From positions 1 through 43,765 of the forward strand of contig CANQQO010000008.1 in assembly GCA_947625965.1 (NCBI GenBank): a DNA stretch of 43,765 nt, read 5' to 3'. The translations under genes were made by a program, and so were the position numbers. This DNA is from an uncultured Oscillospiraceae bacterium (GTDB lineage Bacteria > Bacillota > Clostridia > Oscillospirales > Oscillospiraceae). Of the stretch, positions 7,966-16,306 are shown one piece after another. Each line of letters opens with the position of its first letter. The first letter of the stretch is position 1. Under the pieces are notes generated by a model. The model was not told where the DNA came from. It did no database searches and saw nothing but the letters and a program-made list of their open reading frames with translations.

Positions 7966-8430
7966 TCAATCCCGATCGTATATGTATAAGTCCACGCTGA
8001 TCTGCGTCTCCGTCTCGTGGCAGAAGCGGATCACTTCGTTGTCAAAGTCCAGCGTAGGCGCGATCTCGCTGTAAATATGGGGTACGACCATCAGGTAATA
8101 GCGCACGTTGTACTCGCTCTTGATCTCCCGCAGGGTGGGAATGTGGGGGGCGAGGGCCTGGACGATACCGGCGCATTGGCTGCCGGCGTCCATGGCCGGG
8201 GCGGTCTGCCGGCAGGCGGCCCATTCGGAAAAAGCGCAGGTCCCGCAGCCCGTGTCCCCGGGCTCGCCCAGCTTCCTGGTGTGAACCGGCTGGATGCCCA
8301 GGCGGTTGGTGATTTCGTCGGGATCGAAGCCGCCGCCCTCCGCAGCTACGAAACCGATCCCTTCTTCGATCTGCCCTTCACTACAGATCATGAAATAGGA
8401 GTAGCAGGTGGATTGTTCCGCAAAGTCCAT
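7966..8430 (-). CDS. DUF4279 domain protein
   Basis: A 154-residue protein matching the layout of DUF4279: an early FDPDEITNRLGIQP block, a central SEW, a predicted helix with HIPTLREI, and the closing LDFDNEVIRFCHETETQISVDL-type block ending in a tyrosine-rich tail. The family has no established role; members often sit near toxin-immunity or phage loci, which is not the case here. The start at 8430 has GGAGAG 10 nt upstream; in-frame ATGs at 8448 and 8463 are possible. It lies just after murA on the same strand, so it is likely co-transcribed. It has several cysteines, including CGTC. Confidence 0.65.
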   Translation of the reverse strand: MDFAEQSTCYSYFMICSEGQIEEGIGFVAAEGGGFDPDEITNRLGIQPVHTRKLGEPGDTGCGTCAFSEWAACRQTAPAMDAGSQCAGIVQALAPHIPTLREIKSEYNVRYYLMVVPHIYSEIAPTLDFDNEVIRFCHETETQISVDLYIYDRD

Positions 8431-8477
8431 GTGTTTCGTTCTCTCCATTTGTACGGGGCCCATGGGGGCCCCGGTGA

Positions 8478-9746
8478 TTAAACTTCCTCGATCCGTCGGA
8501 TATTCGCGCCAAGGCTGGTGAGCTTGGCGACGATGCTCTCATAGCCCCGCTCGATGTAATGTACGTCCTCCACGATGGTGGTCCCCTCGGCGGCTAGGCC
8601 CGCGATGACCAGCGCCGCGCCGGCCCGCAGATCGTGGGCGTGGACCAGGGCCCCGTGGAGCTTCTCCCGGCCGGTGACTGTGGCGGTCTTGCCGCTGATG
8701 AGAATATCGGCCCCCATGCTCTCCAGCTCCGCGCAGTAGCCGAAGAAACGGGTCTCGTAAACGCTCTCCGTCAGGCGGCTGATCCCCGCCGCCAGGGACA
8801 TACACACGCAGATCTGCGCCTGCATATCCGTGGGGAACCCGGGGTAGGGCCGGGTCTTCACCGTGGTGCAGCGCAGGCGGCCCGTGGACTGGACCCGCAC
8901 CGCGTCGTCGTAATTGATGATGCGGACCCCCATCTCCCGGAGCTTGGTGGTGATGCACTCCAGATGCTTGGGGATCACGTTGCGGATCAGCACATTTCCG
9001 CCGGTGGCGGTGGCCGCCGCCAGATAGGTCCCGGCCTCGATCTGATCGGGGATGATGGCGTAGCTTCCGCCCCGGAGGGAGGAGACGCCCCGGATCTTCA
9101 CCGTGTCGGTCCCCGCGCCGGAGATGTTGGCCCCCATGGTGTTTAGGAAGTTGGCCAGGTCCACGATGTGGGGCTCCTTGGCGGCGTTCTCAATGACGGT
9201 CAGGCCCGGCAGCAGCACCGCCGCCAGCATGATGTTCACGGTGGCGCCCACGCTGACCACGTCCAGGCTCACCCGGCCGCCCCGCAGGCCCTCGGGGCCC
9301 GGCTCCAGGGCCACGTAGTCATCCGTCTCGTCCACGTCGGCCCCCAGGGCCAGGAAGCCCTTGATGTGCTGGTCGATGGGCCGGGAGGCAAAGTTGCAGC
9401 CTCCCGGAAGAGCCACATGGGCCCTGCCAAAGCGGCCCAGCAGCGCGCCCATTAAATAGTAGCTGGCCCGCATTTGCCGCACCAGCTCCGGGTCGGGGCG
9501 GGTGCAGTCAACGGCGGTACAGTCGATCTCAACGATGTTTCCCGGCTCCCAGGCGATTTGGGCGCCCATGCCGGTCAGGATATCCAGCAGCACCCGAACG
9601 TCGGAGATGTCGGGCACATTCTCGATCCGGCACTTTCCGCTGACCAGCAGCGCCGCCGGAAGAATGGCCACCGCCGCGTTCTTCGCGCCGCTGATGGTGA
9701 CGGTCCCGGAAAGGGGAGTTCCGCCGCAGATTTCATATCTTGCCAA
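8478..9746 (-). CDS. murA: UDP-N-acetylglucosamine 1-carboxyvinyltransferase
   Basis: A 422-residue enzyme making UDP-GlcNAc-enolpyruvate from UDP-GlcNAc and PEP, the first committed step of peptidoglycan synthesis. The substrate loop SGAKNAAVAILPAALL is near the N-terminus. The catalytic cysteine is C117 in LPGGCNFASRPIDQH, matching Cys115 of the E. coli enzyme and the target of fosfomycin. Length is normal. The start is TTG at 9746, supported by AAGGAGAGG 7 nt upstream and a strong promoter at 9805-9833. Firmicutes often have two murA copies; which one this is cannot be told here. Confidence 0.96.
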   Translation of the reverse strand: MARYEICGGTPLSGTVTISGAKNAAVAILPAALLVSGKCRIENVPDISDVRVLLDILTGMGAQIAWEPGNIVEIDCTAVDCTRPDPELVRQMRASYYLMGALLGRFGRAHVALPGGCNFASRPIDQHIKGFLALGADVDETDDYVALEPGPEGLRGGRVSLDVVSVGATVNIMLAAVLLPGLTVIENAAKEPHIVDLANFLNTMGANISGAGTDTVKIRGVSSLRGGSYAIIPDQIEAGTYLAAATATGGNVLIRNVIPKHLECITTKLREMGVRIINYDDAVRVQSTGRLRCTTVKTRPYPGFPTDMQAQICVCMSLAAGISRLTESVYETRFFGYCAELESMGADILISGKTATVTGREKLHGALVHAHDLRAGAALVIAGLAAEGTTIVEDVHYIERGYESIVAKLTSLGANIRRIEEV

Positions 9747-9804
9747 GGATGATCCTCTCCTTGATGATGTTTTTCAGAAAATGGAATGTCAGTCGCGCGG
9801 AGAC

Positions 9805-9833
9805 ATTATAACACACGGAGTTAATTATGTAAA
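9805..9833 (-). promoter_or_regulatory. murA promoter
   Basis: Reading leftward, TTTACA (9828-9833), a 17-nt spacer and a perfect TATAAT (9805-9810) give a transcript start near 9798 and a leader of about 50 nt. It begins just past the stop codon of the upstream rsmF-like gene. Confidence 0.75.
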
Positions 9834-9842
9834 GTAAAAAAT

Positions 9843-11129
9843 TTATCGACGAAGGCCCTTCGGATAGTGATTTTTCAGCCAGGTCCCGTCTCCCTTGGCC
9901 CAGCCCAGTCCGGCGCCGTCCACGGCTACCAGCACCCAGCCCCGATCCGGGGATGGGAGCACATCTCCGTGGAGATAGGCGGCCGCCTCTGCGCTTCCGG
10001 CGGGGAGAGAGAGGGTCCGCGCGCCCTCCGGCTGCCACAGCGCCAGGGCGTGGGCGGGGAGAAACCGCCCCGGCAGCGCCTGCCCCAGCTCCAGCCCCGG
10101 GCGGGCGATCTTGAGTCCGGCGATGTCCGGCGTTTCCGGCGGCGCCCAGAACAGGGTCCGGCCGAAGCGGACCGCCTTTCCCGGCGGCAGACTGATCCCC
10201 GTCTCCTGGGCAAACGGGGTCCACTCCCTGGGCGGGGGCCCTCCGGCGGGAGCCGGCGGGTCCTCCGGGACGCCGTCCCTGGTGAATACGGCGGCAAAGT
10301 GCCCCTCTCCCAGCAGCTTGTGGGGCCACAGCCGGCAAGTCCCCGGAGGCCCGGGGGTGAACCAGGGCGCGCGTATTTCCGCCGGGGCGAAGTCCGGATG
10401 GGTCGCCAAAAACCAGGCCGCCACATCCTCGTCCTCCTCCACAGAAAAGGTGCAGGTGGAGTAGACCAGCCGCCCGCCGGGGCGGACCATTTCCGCGGCC
10501 TGCTCCAAGATTTCCCGCTGCCGCTGGGCGCAGAGGGCGACCGTTTCCAGGCTCCAATCCGTCACCGCCGCCGCTTCCTTCCGGAACATCCCCTCCCCGG
10601 AGCAGGGGGCGTCCACCAGCACCCGGTGGAAATAGCCGGGGAACCGACGGGCCAGCCGCTGGGGCGTCTCATTGGTGACCAGGGCGTTGGCCACGCCCAT
10701 CCGTTCTATATTTTGGCTGAGAATCGCAGCCCGCTTGGGCTGTATCTCGTTGGCGACCAAAAGCCCCCGTCCGGCCATCCGTCCGGCGATCTGGGTGGCC
10801 TTCCCGCCGGGCGCGGCGCAGAGGTCCAGGATCCGCTCGCCGGGCCGAGGATCCAGCAGCGCCACGGGCGCCATGGCGCTGGCCTCCTGTAAATAGTATA
10901 CGCCCGCGTCGTGATAAGGGTGCAGCCCCGGCCTCTCCTGGGGGTCATAATAATATCCCAGCGGCTCCCAGGGCACCCTTTGCCCCAGAAAGGGCACTTT
11001 GGCGTCGGGCCTCTTGCGGGGATGGAGCCGCAGGGCCACCGCCCGCGGCCGTTCCAGGCTTGCCAGGAACGCGGGATACTCCGGCCCAAGCTGGCCCTCC
11101 ATCCGCGTCAAAAATCCCTCCGGAAGCAT
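9843..11129 (-). CDS. rsmF: rRNA cytosine-C5 methyltransferase, NOL1/NOP2/Sun family (RsmF-like)
   Basis: A 428-residue SAM-dependent RNA m5C methyltransferase. SAM motif I is LDLCAAPGGKATQIA. The two cysteines of the mechanism are in DAPCSGEGMFRK (motif IV) and YSTCTF (motif VI). The C-terminal ~150 residues fit the RsmF-type accessory and PUA-like region. The ATG at 11129 is chosen because a consensus promoter at 11160-11188 rules out the longer upstream open frame and because a G-rich ribosome site (aaagggggg) precedes it. RsmF normally modifies 16S C1407; the exact target here is inferred from family membership. Confidence 0.88.
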   Translation of the reverse strand: MLPEGFLTRMEGQLGPEYPAFLASLERPRAVALRLHPRKRPDAKVPFLGQRVPWEPLGYYYDPQERPGLHPYHDAGVYYLQEASAMAPVALLDPRPGERILDLCAAPGGKATQIAGRMAGRGLLVANEIQPKRAAILSQNIERMGVANALVTNETPQRLARRFPGYFHRVLVDAPCSGEGMFRKEAAAVTDWSLETVALCAQRQREILEQAAEMVRPGGRLVYSTCTFSVEEDEDVAAWFLATHPDFAPAEIRAPWFTPGPPGTCRLWPHKLLGEGHFAAVFTRDGVPEDPPAPAGGPPPREWTPFAQETGISLPPGKAVRFGRTLFWAPPETPDIAGLKIARPGLELGQALPGRFLPAHALALWQPEGARTLSLPAGSAEAAAYLHGDVLPSPDRGWVLVAVDGAGLGWAKGDGTWLKNHYPKGLRR

Positions 11130-11159
11130 GGCAAGCCCCCCTTTCCCAAAACTTTTCCC

Positions 11160-11188
11160 ATTGTACCACAGGAACGGACGGGTGTCAA
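11160..11188 (-). promoter_or_regulatory. rsmF promoter
   Basis: A consensus TTGACA (11183-11188), a 17-nt spacer and TACAAT (11160-11165) read leftward into the rsmF-like gene, with a short leader of about 25 nt. Confidence 0.8.
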
Positions 11189-11731
11189 AGGGAAATCCAT
11201 TTGGGCGGAGGAAAAATACCCGCGAATTAGAAACGCGTCCGCGCGCAACCGCCGCGAACCGGGCCGGAAGGTTAGAAAACATAGGAAAAGCACCCAAAGC
11301 CTTGGTTTGAGTGCTAAAAAGTTTGTATAACCACAATCAAAAAGATATTGTCGGCAATCGGGGATATCGATTTGAACTTCTGCGCCGCAAACGCGGAACC
11401 GAAATGGGGTAGCAGAGCAGCAAAGCCGTCGTGAGCGCGCTTGCAAGCGAACAGGCGACTTGCGCGCGCCTCGTTTCGGAGAGGAGGAGCAATGGAACGA
11501 TACGCGGTTTTTAGGCGGTCCCACAAGGGGCCGCCCGAAAACGCAGATTGTCAAAAAACCCCTGTTTTCATGATGCGAAAACAGGGGTTCTTCTGTTAAT
11601 TTTGGAAAAGACAAGCAAAATCCGGGAAAAAGAGGCGTTGTTCCAACTCCAATTCGCCAGCTTTTTCAGATTCATGGCAGCATATTTGAGCCTGACCCAT
11701 CTCGTGACTACTACCAAGCCTCTGTGATGTG
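11189..11731. other. Gene-poor stretch, partly unexplained
   Basis: No convincing gene is seen. Open frames on the minus strand (up to 168 codons) lack ribosome sites, run through the rsmF promoter and have unlikely composition. The stretch contains GC-rich inverted segments, including the perfect palindrome CGCTTGCAAGCG between matching gcgcgc blocks (about 11437-11470), and a strong hairpin at 11557-11589. It is probably a decayed or insertion-prone junction at the left edge of the catabolic island. Confidence 0.5.
11557..11589. terminator. Strong hairpin terminator in the junction
   Basis: A 13-bp stem (aacccctgttttc at 11557-11569 with its complement at 11577-11589) closes a 7-nt loop. 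Leftward it is followed by TTTTTTGACA; rightward by cttctgtt. It could stop read-through from the right before rsmF. Confidence 0.65.
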
Positions 11732-11877
11732 TATATTGAACATTTGGATTACTATAACAACCGTCGCATCAAAATAAAGTTAAAGGGCTTGCCGCCCGCA
11801 GTTCGCAGGCAACAAGCCCTTTCGGTAGCTTGAACAATTTTTAATTGAAAATATTGTCTAACTCTTTGGGGGCACTT
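11732..11877 (+). mobile_element. Relic of an IS3-family insertion sequence (transposase tail and right end)
   Basis: Frame 11732-11833 encodes 33 residues ending the way IS3/IS150-group OrfB transposases do: YYNNRRIKIKLKGL followed by PPAVRRQQALSVA and a stop. About 20 nt on, tgtctaactctttgggggcac (11855 onward) resembles the inverted-repeat end of such elements. The frame is blocked by a stop at 11705-11707, and no DDE catalytic core or left end is recognisable upstream. This is therefore a dead remnant of the extreme 3' end. It marks past insertion at the island edge. Confidence 0.7.
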
Positions 11878-12087
11878 CTCACAGACCCGCCGGTATTCAT
11901 GTTCCTTATCCGGGGTGATGATGATTACCTGGGTCAATAACTGCCGCGACCGTAGAAACAAGTACCACGACATTGCCTCCGCTAGAGGAATTGGCCTGCG
12001 CTCCTGAGCAAAATAGGACTAAATTACGAAAGGCCATGCACCTGAATACACCGCACAGCGTTCCCGGCCCGGAAGGGGAAGAAAAAC

Positions 12088-13107
12088 TTATGCGAAAACG
12101 GACGTGTCGGCGCAGAGTGCTTTCAGCGCGTCCCGGACCGCAAGTATATTTTCTTTCGGCGTCTCCATCGAGGCGCAGCAACCCGGCGTAAGGATGAATC
12201 CGGTTCTCCCTGCCATCTGAAGCGCCTGCTCCACATGGGCCCTGATCTCCGGCAGGGAGGCGGTATGGAGCCATCCCTCGTTGATGCCGCCCATAAGGCA
12301 CTTATCAGTTCGCTTCCTGGCTTCCGCCAGATTCGGCGCGACCCAGCGGTCATGCCAGTTGACTGCATCGACCGGATAGGAAGAAAGCAGATCAAACATT
12401 GCGTGATCCCCATGGATATGGACAATGTTAAAATATGTAGCGTCTTTGACTGCGTTCAGGACCTGAAGATCATATTTCATGCCGAATTCACGGTACTCGT
12501 CCTCCGTCATCAGATCGTAGGTAGCACATTGTGTGGCAAAGAAAAATCCGGATACGCCCACGTCGATATTCTCTTTCATAAAATTGACACAGGTTTTCGC
12601 GATCTCGGAAAGCGCATGATGGAGCAGCGCGGGTTCTTTTCGCATATCGTCAAAAATCCGATCGCCCGCAAGCTTCTTGGCGATTGTAAGCGGACTGAAA
12701 ACCGTCTGGACAAAGGGAATCTCCAGTCCCTTCTTTTTTTGTTGGTGCGCAATTTGTTGCGCCGCCAGCAGGGTCTTGCCATGGTTGCCGAAACAGCCAG
12801 GCAGCTCGTGGACATTGCCCCATTCCTCCACTGTTTCAATGGCGAATTTTCTCTCAAACACCGCCTTGGTCGGCGTGCAGTAATAGGTACAGCTCAAGCC
12901 GTAATCCGCGGCTTGATAATTGCCAAATGGCATCATCTTTATAAAATCAAGATCATAGTCCTGAGCCATTTGGATTTGCGCTTCCGCAAGTGCAACCGCG
13001 TCCTGATCCACATGGGGCATATGGTACCACATCCCAAAGGGTACCCGATCGACTTCCTTGTGGCTCAGTGCTGCCTGAATCCGTTCCTTTTGCGTCATTG
13101 TCATCAT
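12088..13107 (-). CDS. Uroporphyrinogen decarboxylase-family protein (MtaA/CmuA-like)
   Basis: A 339-residue TIM-barrel protein of the UroD superfamily. It opens with the family signature ERIQAALSHKEVDRVPFGMW and keeps a metal-site-like HIHGD (where methyltransferase members usually have HxC) and the C-terminal TPGCCASMETPKENI, much like the PGC...TP.EN block of MtaA/MtbA. Such proteins move methyl groups between a corrinoid protein and a thiol, but no corrinoid protein is present here. The start at 13107 (ATGATG) follows GGAGGG; the more distal ATG overlaps that site. It is the last gene of the leftward liv operon. Confidence 0.8.
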   Translation of the reverse strand: MMTMTQKERIQAALSHKEVDRVPFGMWYHMPHVDQDAVALAEAQIQMAQDYDLDFIKMMPFGNYQAADYGLSCTYYCTPTKAVFERKFAIETVEEWGNVHELPGCFGNHGKTLLAAQQIAHQQKKKGLEIPFVQTVFSPLTIAKKLAGDRIFDDMRKEPALLHHALSEIAKTCVNFMKENIDVGVSGFFFATQCATYDLMTEDEYREFGMKYDLQVLNAVKDATYFNIVHIHGDHAMFDLLSSYPVDAVNWHDRWVAPNLAEARKRTDKCLMGGINEGWLHTASLPEIRAHVEQALQMAGRTGFILTPGCCASMETPKENILAVRDALKALCADTSVFA

Positions 13108-13162
13108 AAATCCCTCCATTTTTCACTCTATATTTCAGATAGGGTATGTACCTGAAAGCATC

Positions 13163-14458
13163 TCAGCATTTTTCCTGCATGATATCGACGATAACACGAT
13201 CGGTCGAGACCATCCCCTGTACGGATACCTTCGCCATATTGATGATGGACTGCTCCGGCGACTCGGACAGGATCCCGTTGTCTCCCGGGATATGGACCCT
13301 CGCCAGCGCCATATTCGACGCATCAATCGCGGCGTCTACCGCCACCGCCAGCTTATAGGCACAGCCAAGCTTCGCGCCATCGCAGAGCATACCGGTCAGG
13401 CCAGCGATCATATTCAGGATCGAGGCTTCGATTTGATGCTCTGTTCCGCCGCGGAGAAATGTCAGCCCGGCGGCGCAGCCCACGCCAGCGGCCACGCCGC
13501 AGCCGCAGATGGGAGAGAGCGCGCCCAGGTAAGATTTGACGAAAATCGTGATCATATGGCTGAACGCCACGGCACGCCATATATCGGCATCCTTCATCTT
13601 CAGGGCCTGCCCATATACGCTAATGGGAATAATCGCGGTCAAGCCGTGGTTTCCGCTGCCAGCGCTGCTCATGACGGAAAGCGGCCATCCCACCATTCGC
13701 GCTTCTGATGCCGCTGCAGTATACGCCTTTGCCATGCCCTCTACCGTACCGTTGGCCTTGCGCATCATGTATTTCCCAATTCCGATCCCGATCCCGTCTC
13801 TGAGACCTACCTCCGCCATCTTCATGTTCATGTCGATCCCATCCTGCATGAACGACAGGGCCTCTTCCGGCATTGTCTTTGCGAGAGCGATCATCTCACG
13901 GACGGTAAAATCCTTGATCTGCTGCTGAAGTGACGGGGCGCCGGCTGTCTTCACCCCACCGTTGGTTTTCGACATCTCATCGAGCAGGACCGTATCGTCG
14001 TATTGCTCAAATGCAATGTTGGAATGGTTCCGATAGATGATAACCTTTGCGCTATGGCCCGCTCCCTCGGCTACCGCTGTGATCTTCAGGCACGTCGCGT
14101 CCGCGTCGTATGCTACCGTCACCACACCGCTTTTCATGTATTCCTCAGCCCTGGCAATGGCTTCCTGGTCCACATGCTTCAGGGCCTCCAGTCCAAGATC
14201 CGATTCGCCACAGGCTACCGCGAGAGCAGCCGCAAAGGCGTTGCCCCGCTCCTTCGTACCCGGAATGCCGACGCCAAGGCCGTTTTTCAGTACATTTTTG
14301 TCGATGCTGACCGTGACGTGCAGGACAGGCCCTTTCAGCAATTCCTTTGCCCGTGATACGGCCAGCGCAACCGCTCCCGGCTCCGTGCAGCCCAGCGCGG
14401 GTGTGACTTGGTTTTTCAAGATCTCAATGATTTTTTTCTCTCTTTGAGAAAGCTCCAT
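13163..14458 (-). CDS. L-cysteine desulfidase-like protein (UPF0597/CyuA family)
   Basis: A 431-residue member of the UPF0597/serine-dehydratase-alpha-like family, whose characterised members are L-cysteine desulfidases making pyruvate, ammonia and sulfide with an oxygen-sensitive Fe-S cluster. Conserved cysteines are visible: C24 in ALGCTEPGAVALA, the cluster PICGCGVAAGVGCAAG (~317-330) and MLCDGAKLGC further on. SSAGSGNHG and GIPGTKERGNAFAAA are also family signatures. It lies in an operon 42 nt after the EamA gene. It might act on cysteine or on another beta-substituted amino acid; the possible thiazoline hydrolase elsewhere in the island makes cysteine attractive, but this is inference. 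Confidence 0.82.
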   Translation of the reverse strand: MELSQREKKIIEILKNQVTPALGCTEPGAVALAVSRAKELLKGPVLHVTVSIDKNVLKNGLGVGIPGTKERGNAFAAALAVACGESDLGLEALKHVDQEAIARAEEYMKSGVVTVAYDADATCLKITAVAEGAGHSAKVIIYRNHSNIAFEQYDDTVLLDEMSKTNGGVKTAGAPSLQQQIKDFTVREMIALAKTMPEEALSFMQDGIDMNMKMAEVGLRDGIGIGIGKYMMRKANGTVEGMAKAYTAAASEARMVGWPLSVMSSAGSGNHGLTAIIPISVYGQALKMKDADIWRAVAFSHMITIFVKSYLGALSPICGCGVAAGVGCAAGLTFLRGGTEHQIEASILNMIAGLTGMLCDGAKLGCAYKLAVAVDAAIDASNMALARVHIPGDNGILSESPEQSIINMAKVSVQGMVSTDRVIVDIMQEKC

Positions 14459-14500
14459 GTTTTTTCCTCCTGCTCATATGCAGATCGAAAACGATCTATT

Positions 14501-15439
14501 TTATCGTTTTGCCCTGTCGTCAGGTTTCACCTGCCGTTCCCGCTCAGCCACCGAAACGCCAAGGCAAACCAGCGCCAGTGCGCCAAGGTTGCGCAAGTTA
14601 AACAGGTCCTCGCCCAGAGCCATTGCCGAAAACACCGCGCCAAACAACGGCGTTAGAAAATGATAGATGACCACGCGGCTGGAAGGGTTATATTTCAGTA
14701 AGCTCGTCCACAGGGCGAATCCTCCGGCAGAGACAAACGCCAGGTAGAGGATCAGGAGGATCCCGCTGCTATCCACATGGGGAAAGCGTCCGCCGCCCAG
14801 CAGTCCTGTAACCAGCAGTCCCGCGCCGCCCAGCAAGAGCTGATAGCCGCTGACAAAAACGGCATCCTTTTGATAGGAGACCCGCTTGCTGATTACCGAC
14901 CCAAGGCCAAAGCACACCGCATTGAGGAGAAGACAGCCCTCACCCGAAAGGGAAAAGCCCGAAGGGCCGCCGCCCCCATTCAGCAGGAGGATCCCCAAAA
15001 AGCCCAAAATACATCCCAGCGTCCTGGTCAATGTCAACGGATCGTCCCTGGTAAGAAAATGAGAAAAAAGGATCGTGGAAAAAGTGCTCAAGCTGCCCCA
15101 GATCGCTCCCTGGACACCGCTGGTATTGGCCAGGCCCACATGAAAGAACAGGTACGCCAGATAGGTCATCACAAAGCCCAGCAGCAGGAAAGAGCGGAAT
15201 TCCTTTCCGGTGGGAAGCGCGATCCGTCTCTTGCTAAGGAAGGACAGGGCAAGCGTCATGATCCCTGCAAGGGTGAATCTGCATCCCGCGAACAGTATCT
15301 GGGACCAAACCTCCTGACTTCCGATCCCCAGCGCCTGATAGGCAAGCTTGATCCCGGGATATGCGCTCCCCCACAGGATCGCGGTGGAAATGGCGCATAC
15401 CGCCACGCCTAACTTGGTTGTAATCCATTTTTCAGTCAT
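14501..15439 (-). CDS. EamA-family (DMT) transporter
   Basis: A 312-residue membrane protein with ten predicted helices in two EamA repeats, starting AVCAISTAILWGSAYPGIKLA. The second repeat begins around LLLNAVCFGLGSVISKR. DMT/EamA carriers commonly export amino acids or other small metabolites; some import. In this operon, next to a high-affinity Liv importer, an exporter that relieves build-up of a product or analogue would make sense, but the substrate cannot be read. Confidence 0.85.
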   Translation of the reverse strand: MTEKWITTKLGVAVCAISTAILWGSAYPGIKLAYQALGIGSQEVWSQILFAGCRFTLAGIMTLALSFLSKRRIALPTGKEFRSFLLLGFVMTYLAYLFFHVGLANTSGVQGAIWGSLSTFSTILFSHFLTRDDPLTLTRTLGCILGFLGILLLNGGGGPSGFSLSGEGCLLLNAVCFGLGSVISKRVSYQKDAVFVSGYQLLLGGAGLLVTGLLGGGRFPHVDSSGILLILYLAFVSAGGFALWTSLLKYNPSSRVVIYHFLTPLFGAVFSAMALGEDLFNLRNLGALALVCLGVSVAERERQVKPDDRAKR

Positions 15440-15478
15440 TTCTTACCTCTGTTGTTCCGGCACTTTTCGCGCCGCTGT

Positions 15479-16288
15479 CTATTCCCCAAGCAGATCCAGG
15501 TTCTCATAAACCCACTGCAGTTCATAGACGGCATCCACACCTCCGTCCGCCCGAATGTCCGTTGCGGTAGTGAAGCCAAACGCATCGGAGCAAAGCAGCA
15601 CAATGGGCGCTCCGATCTCCCGCGCCTGGCCAGGCCGTTTGATCAGGTACTCCTTAAAAAAGGCCCTGAACGCCTCAGTCCCCTCCTCCGGCACAAAGGG
15701 ACGGGACATTTCGCTCATAACCAGCCCCGGTGAAACAGAGTTGACCCGGATGTGAAACGGAGAGAGTTCTGCCGCGAACGCTTTCGTCATCTGGATCAGC
15801 GCCGCCTTATTGCAGCCGTACAGGGCTCTTCCCGCCGCGGGTCTCCAGGCCGCCATGGAGCCTACATTCACAATCGCGCCAAAGTTCTGCCGTTTCATGT
15901 ATCGCGCGGCTGCCCGGCATCCGAAAAAAGCGCTCTTAAAATTCATCGCCACAGCGCGGTCAAAATCTTCGGATGTCACTTTATTCAACGGCCGGGGCAT
16001 ACTGCCGCCCACTACGTTTACCCAATAGTGAATCGTTCCGTACCTCTCCACCGTTTGGGCCGCAAAGGCGTCTACCGCGTGTTCATCCGTCATATCCACC
16101 GACGCTGTGTAAACATCCGGGTAGCCGAGTTCCCGCAGTTCCTCACAGGCAGCATCCAGCTTCTGCCTGCTGCGGGAACAGAGCGCAACTTTGCAGCCTT
16201 CTTCCAAAAAGGTCAGCGCCGTTGCAAAACCAATTCCGGTACTGCCTCCGGCTACTACTGCCACGTGTCCATTCATTTTCAGGTCCAT
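15479..16288 (-). CDS. Short-chain dehydrogenase/reductase
   Basis: A 269-residue classical SDR oxidoreductase using NAD(P). The cofactor loop is GGSTGIG (residues 14-20), and the catalytic tetrad is N116, S144 (NVGSMAAW), Y157 and K161 (YGCNK). The structural motif usually NNAG is NVVGG here. R39 after the second strand (CSRSRQ) hints at NADP preference. The C-terminus FTTATDIRADGGVDAV is typical. Likely oxidises or reduces a secondary alcohol in the pathway. Gap to the upstream amidohydrolase is 18 nt. Confidence 0.9.
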   Translation of the reverse strand: MDLKMNGHVAVVAGGSTGIGFATALTFLEEGCKVALCSRSRQKLDAACEELRELGYPDVYTASVDMTDEHAVDAFAAQTVERYGTIHYWVNVVGGSMPRPLNKVTSEDFDRAVAMNFKSAFFGCRAAARYMKRQNFGAIVNVGSMAAWRPAAGRALYGCNKAALIQMTKAFAAELSPFHIRVNSVSPGLVMSEMSRPFVPEEGTEAFRAFFKEYLIKRPGQAREIGAPIVLLCSDAFGFTTATDIRADGGVDAVYELQWVYENLDLLGE

Positions 16289-16306
16289 ATGACATTCTCC
16301 GTTCCT

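Noticed and set aside
11108-11614. Minus-strand open frame of 168 codons upstream of rsmF
   Set aside because: It would cover the consensus rsmF promoter and overlap the true start in another frame; composition is not protein-like and there is no ribosome site.
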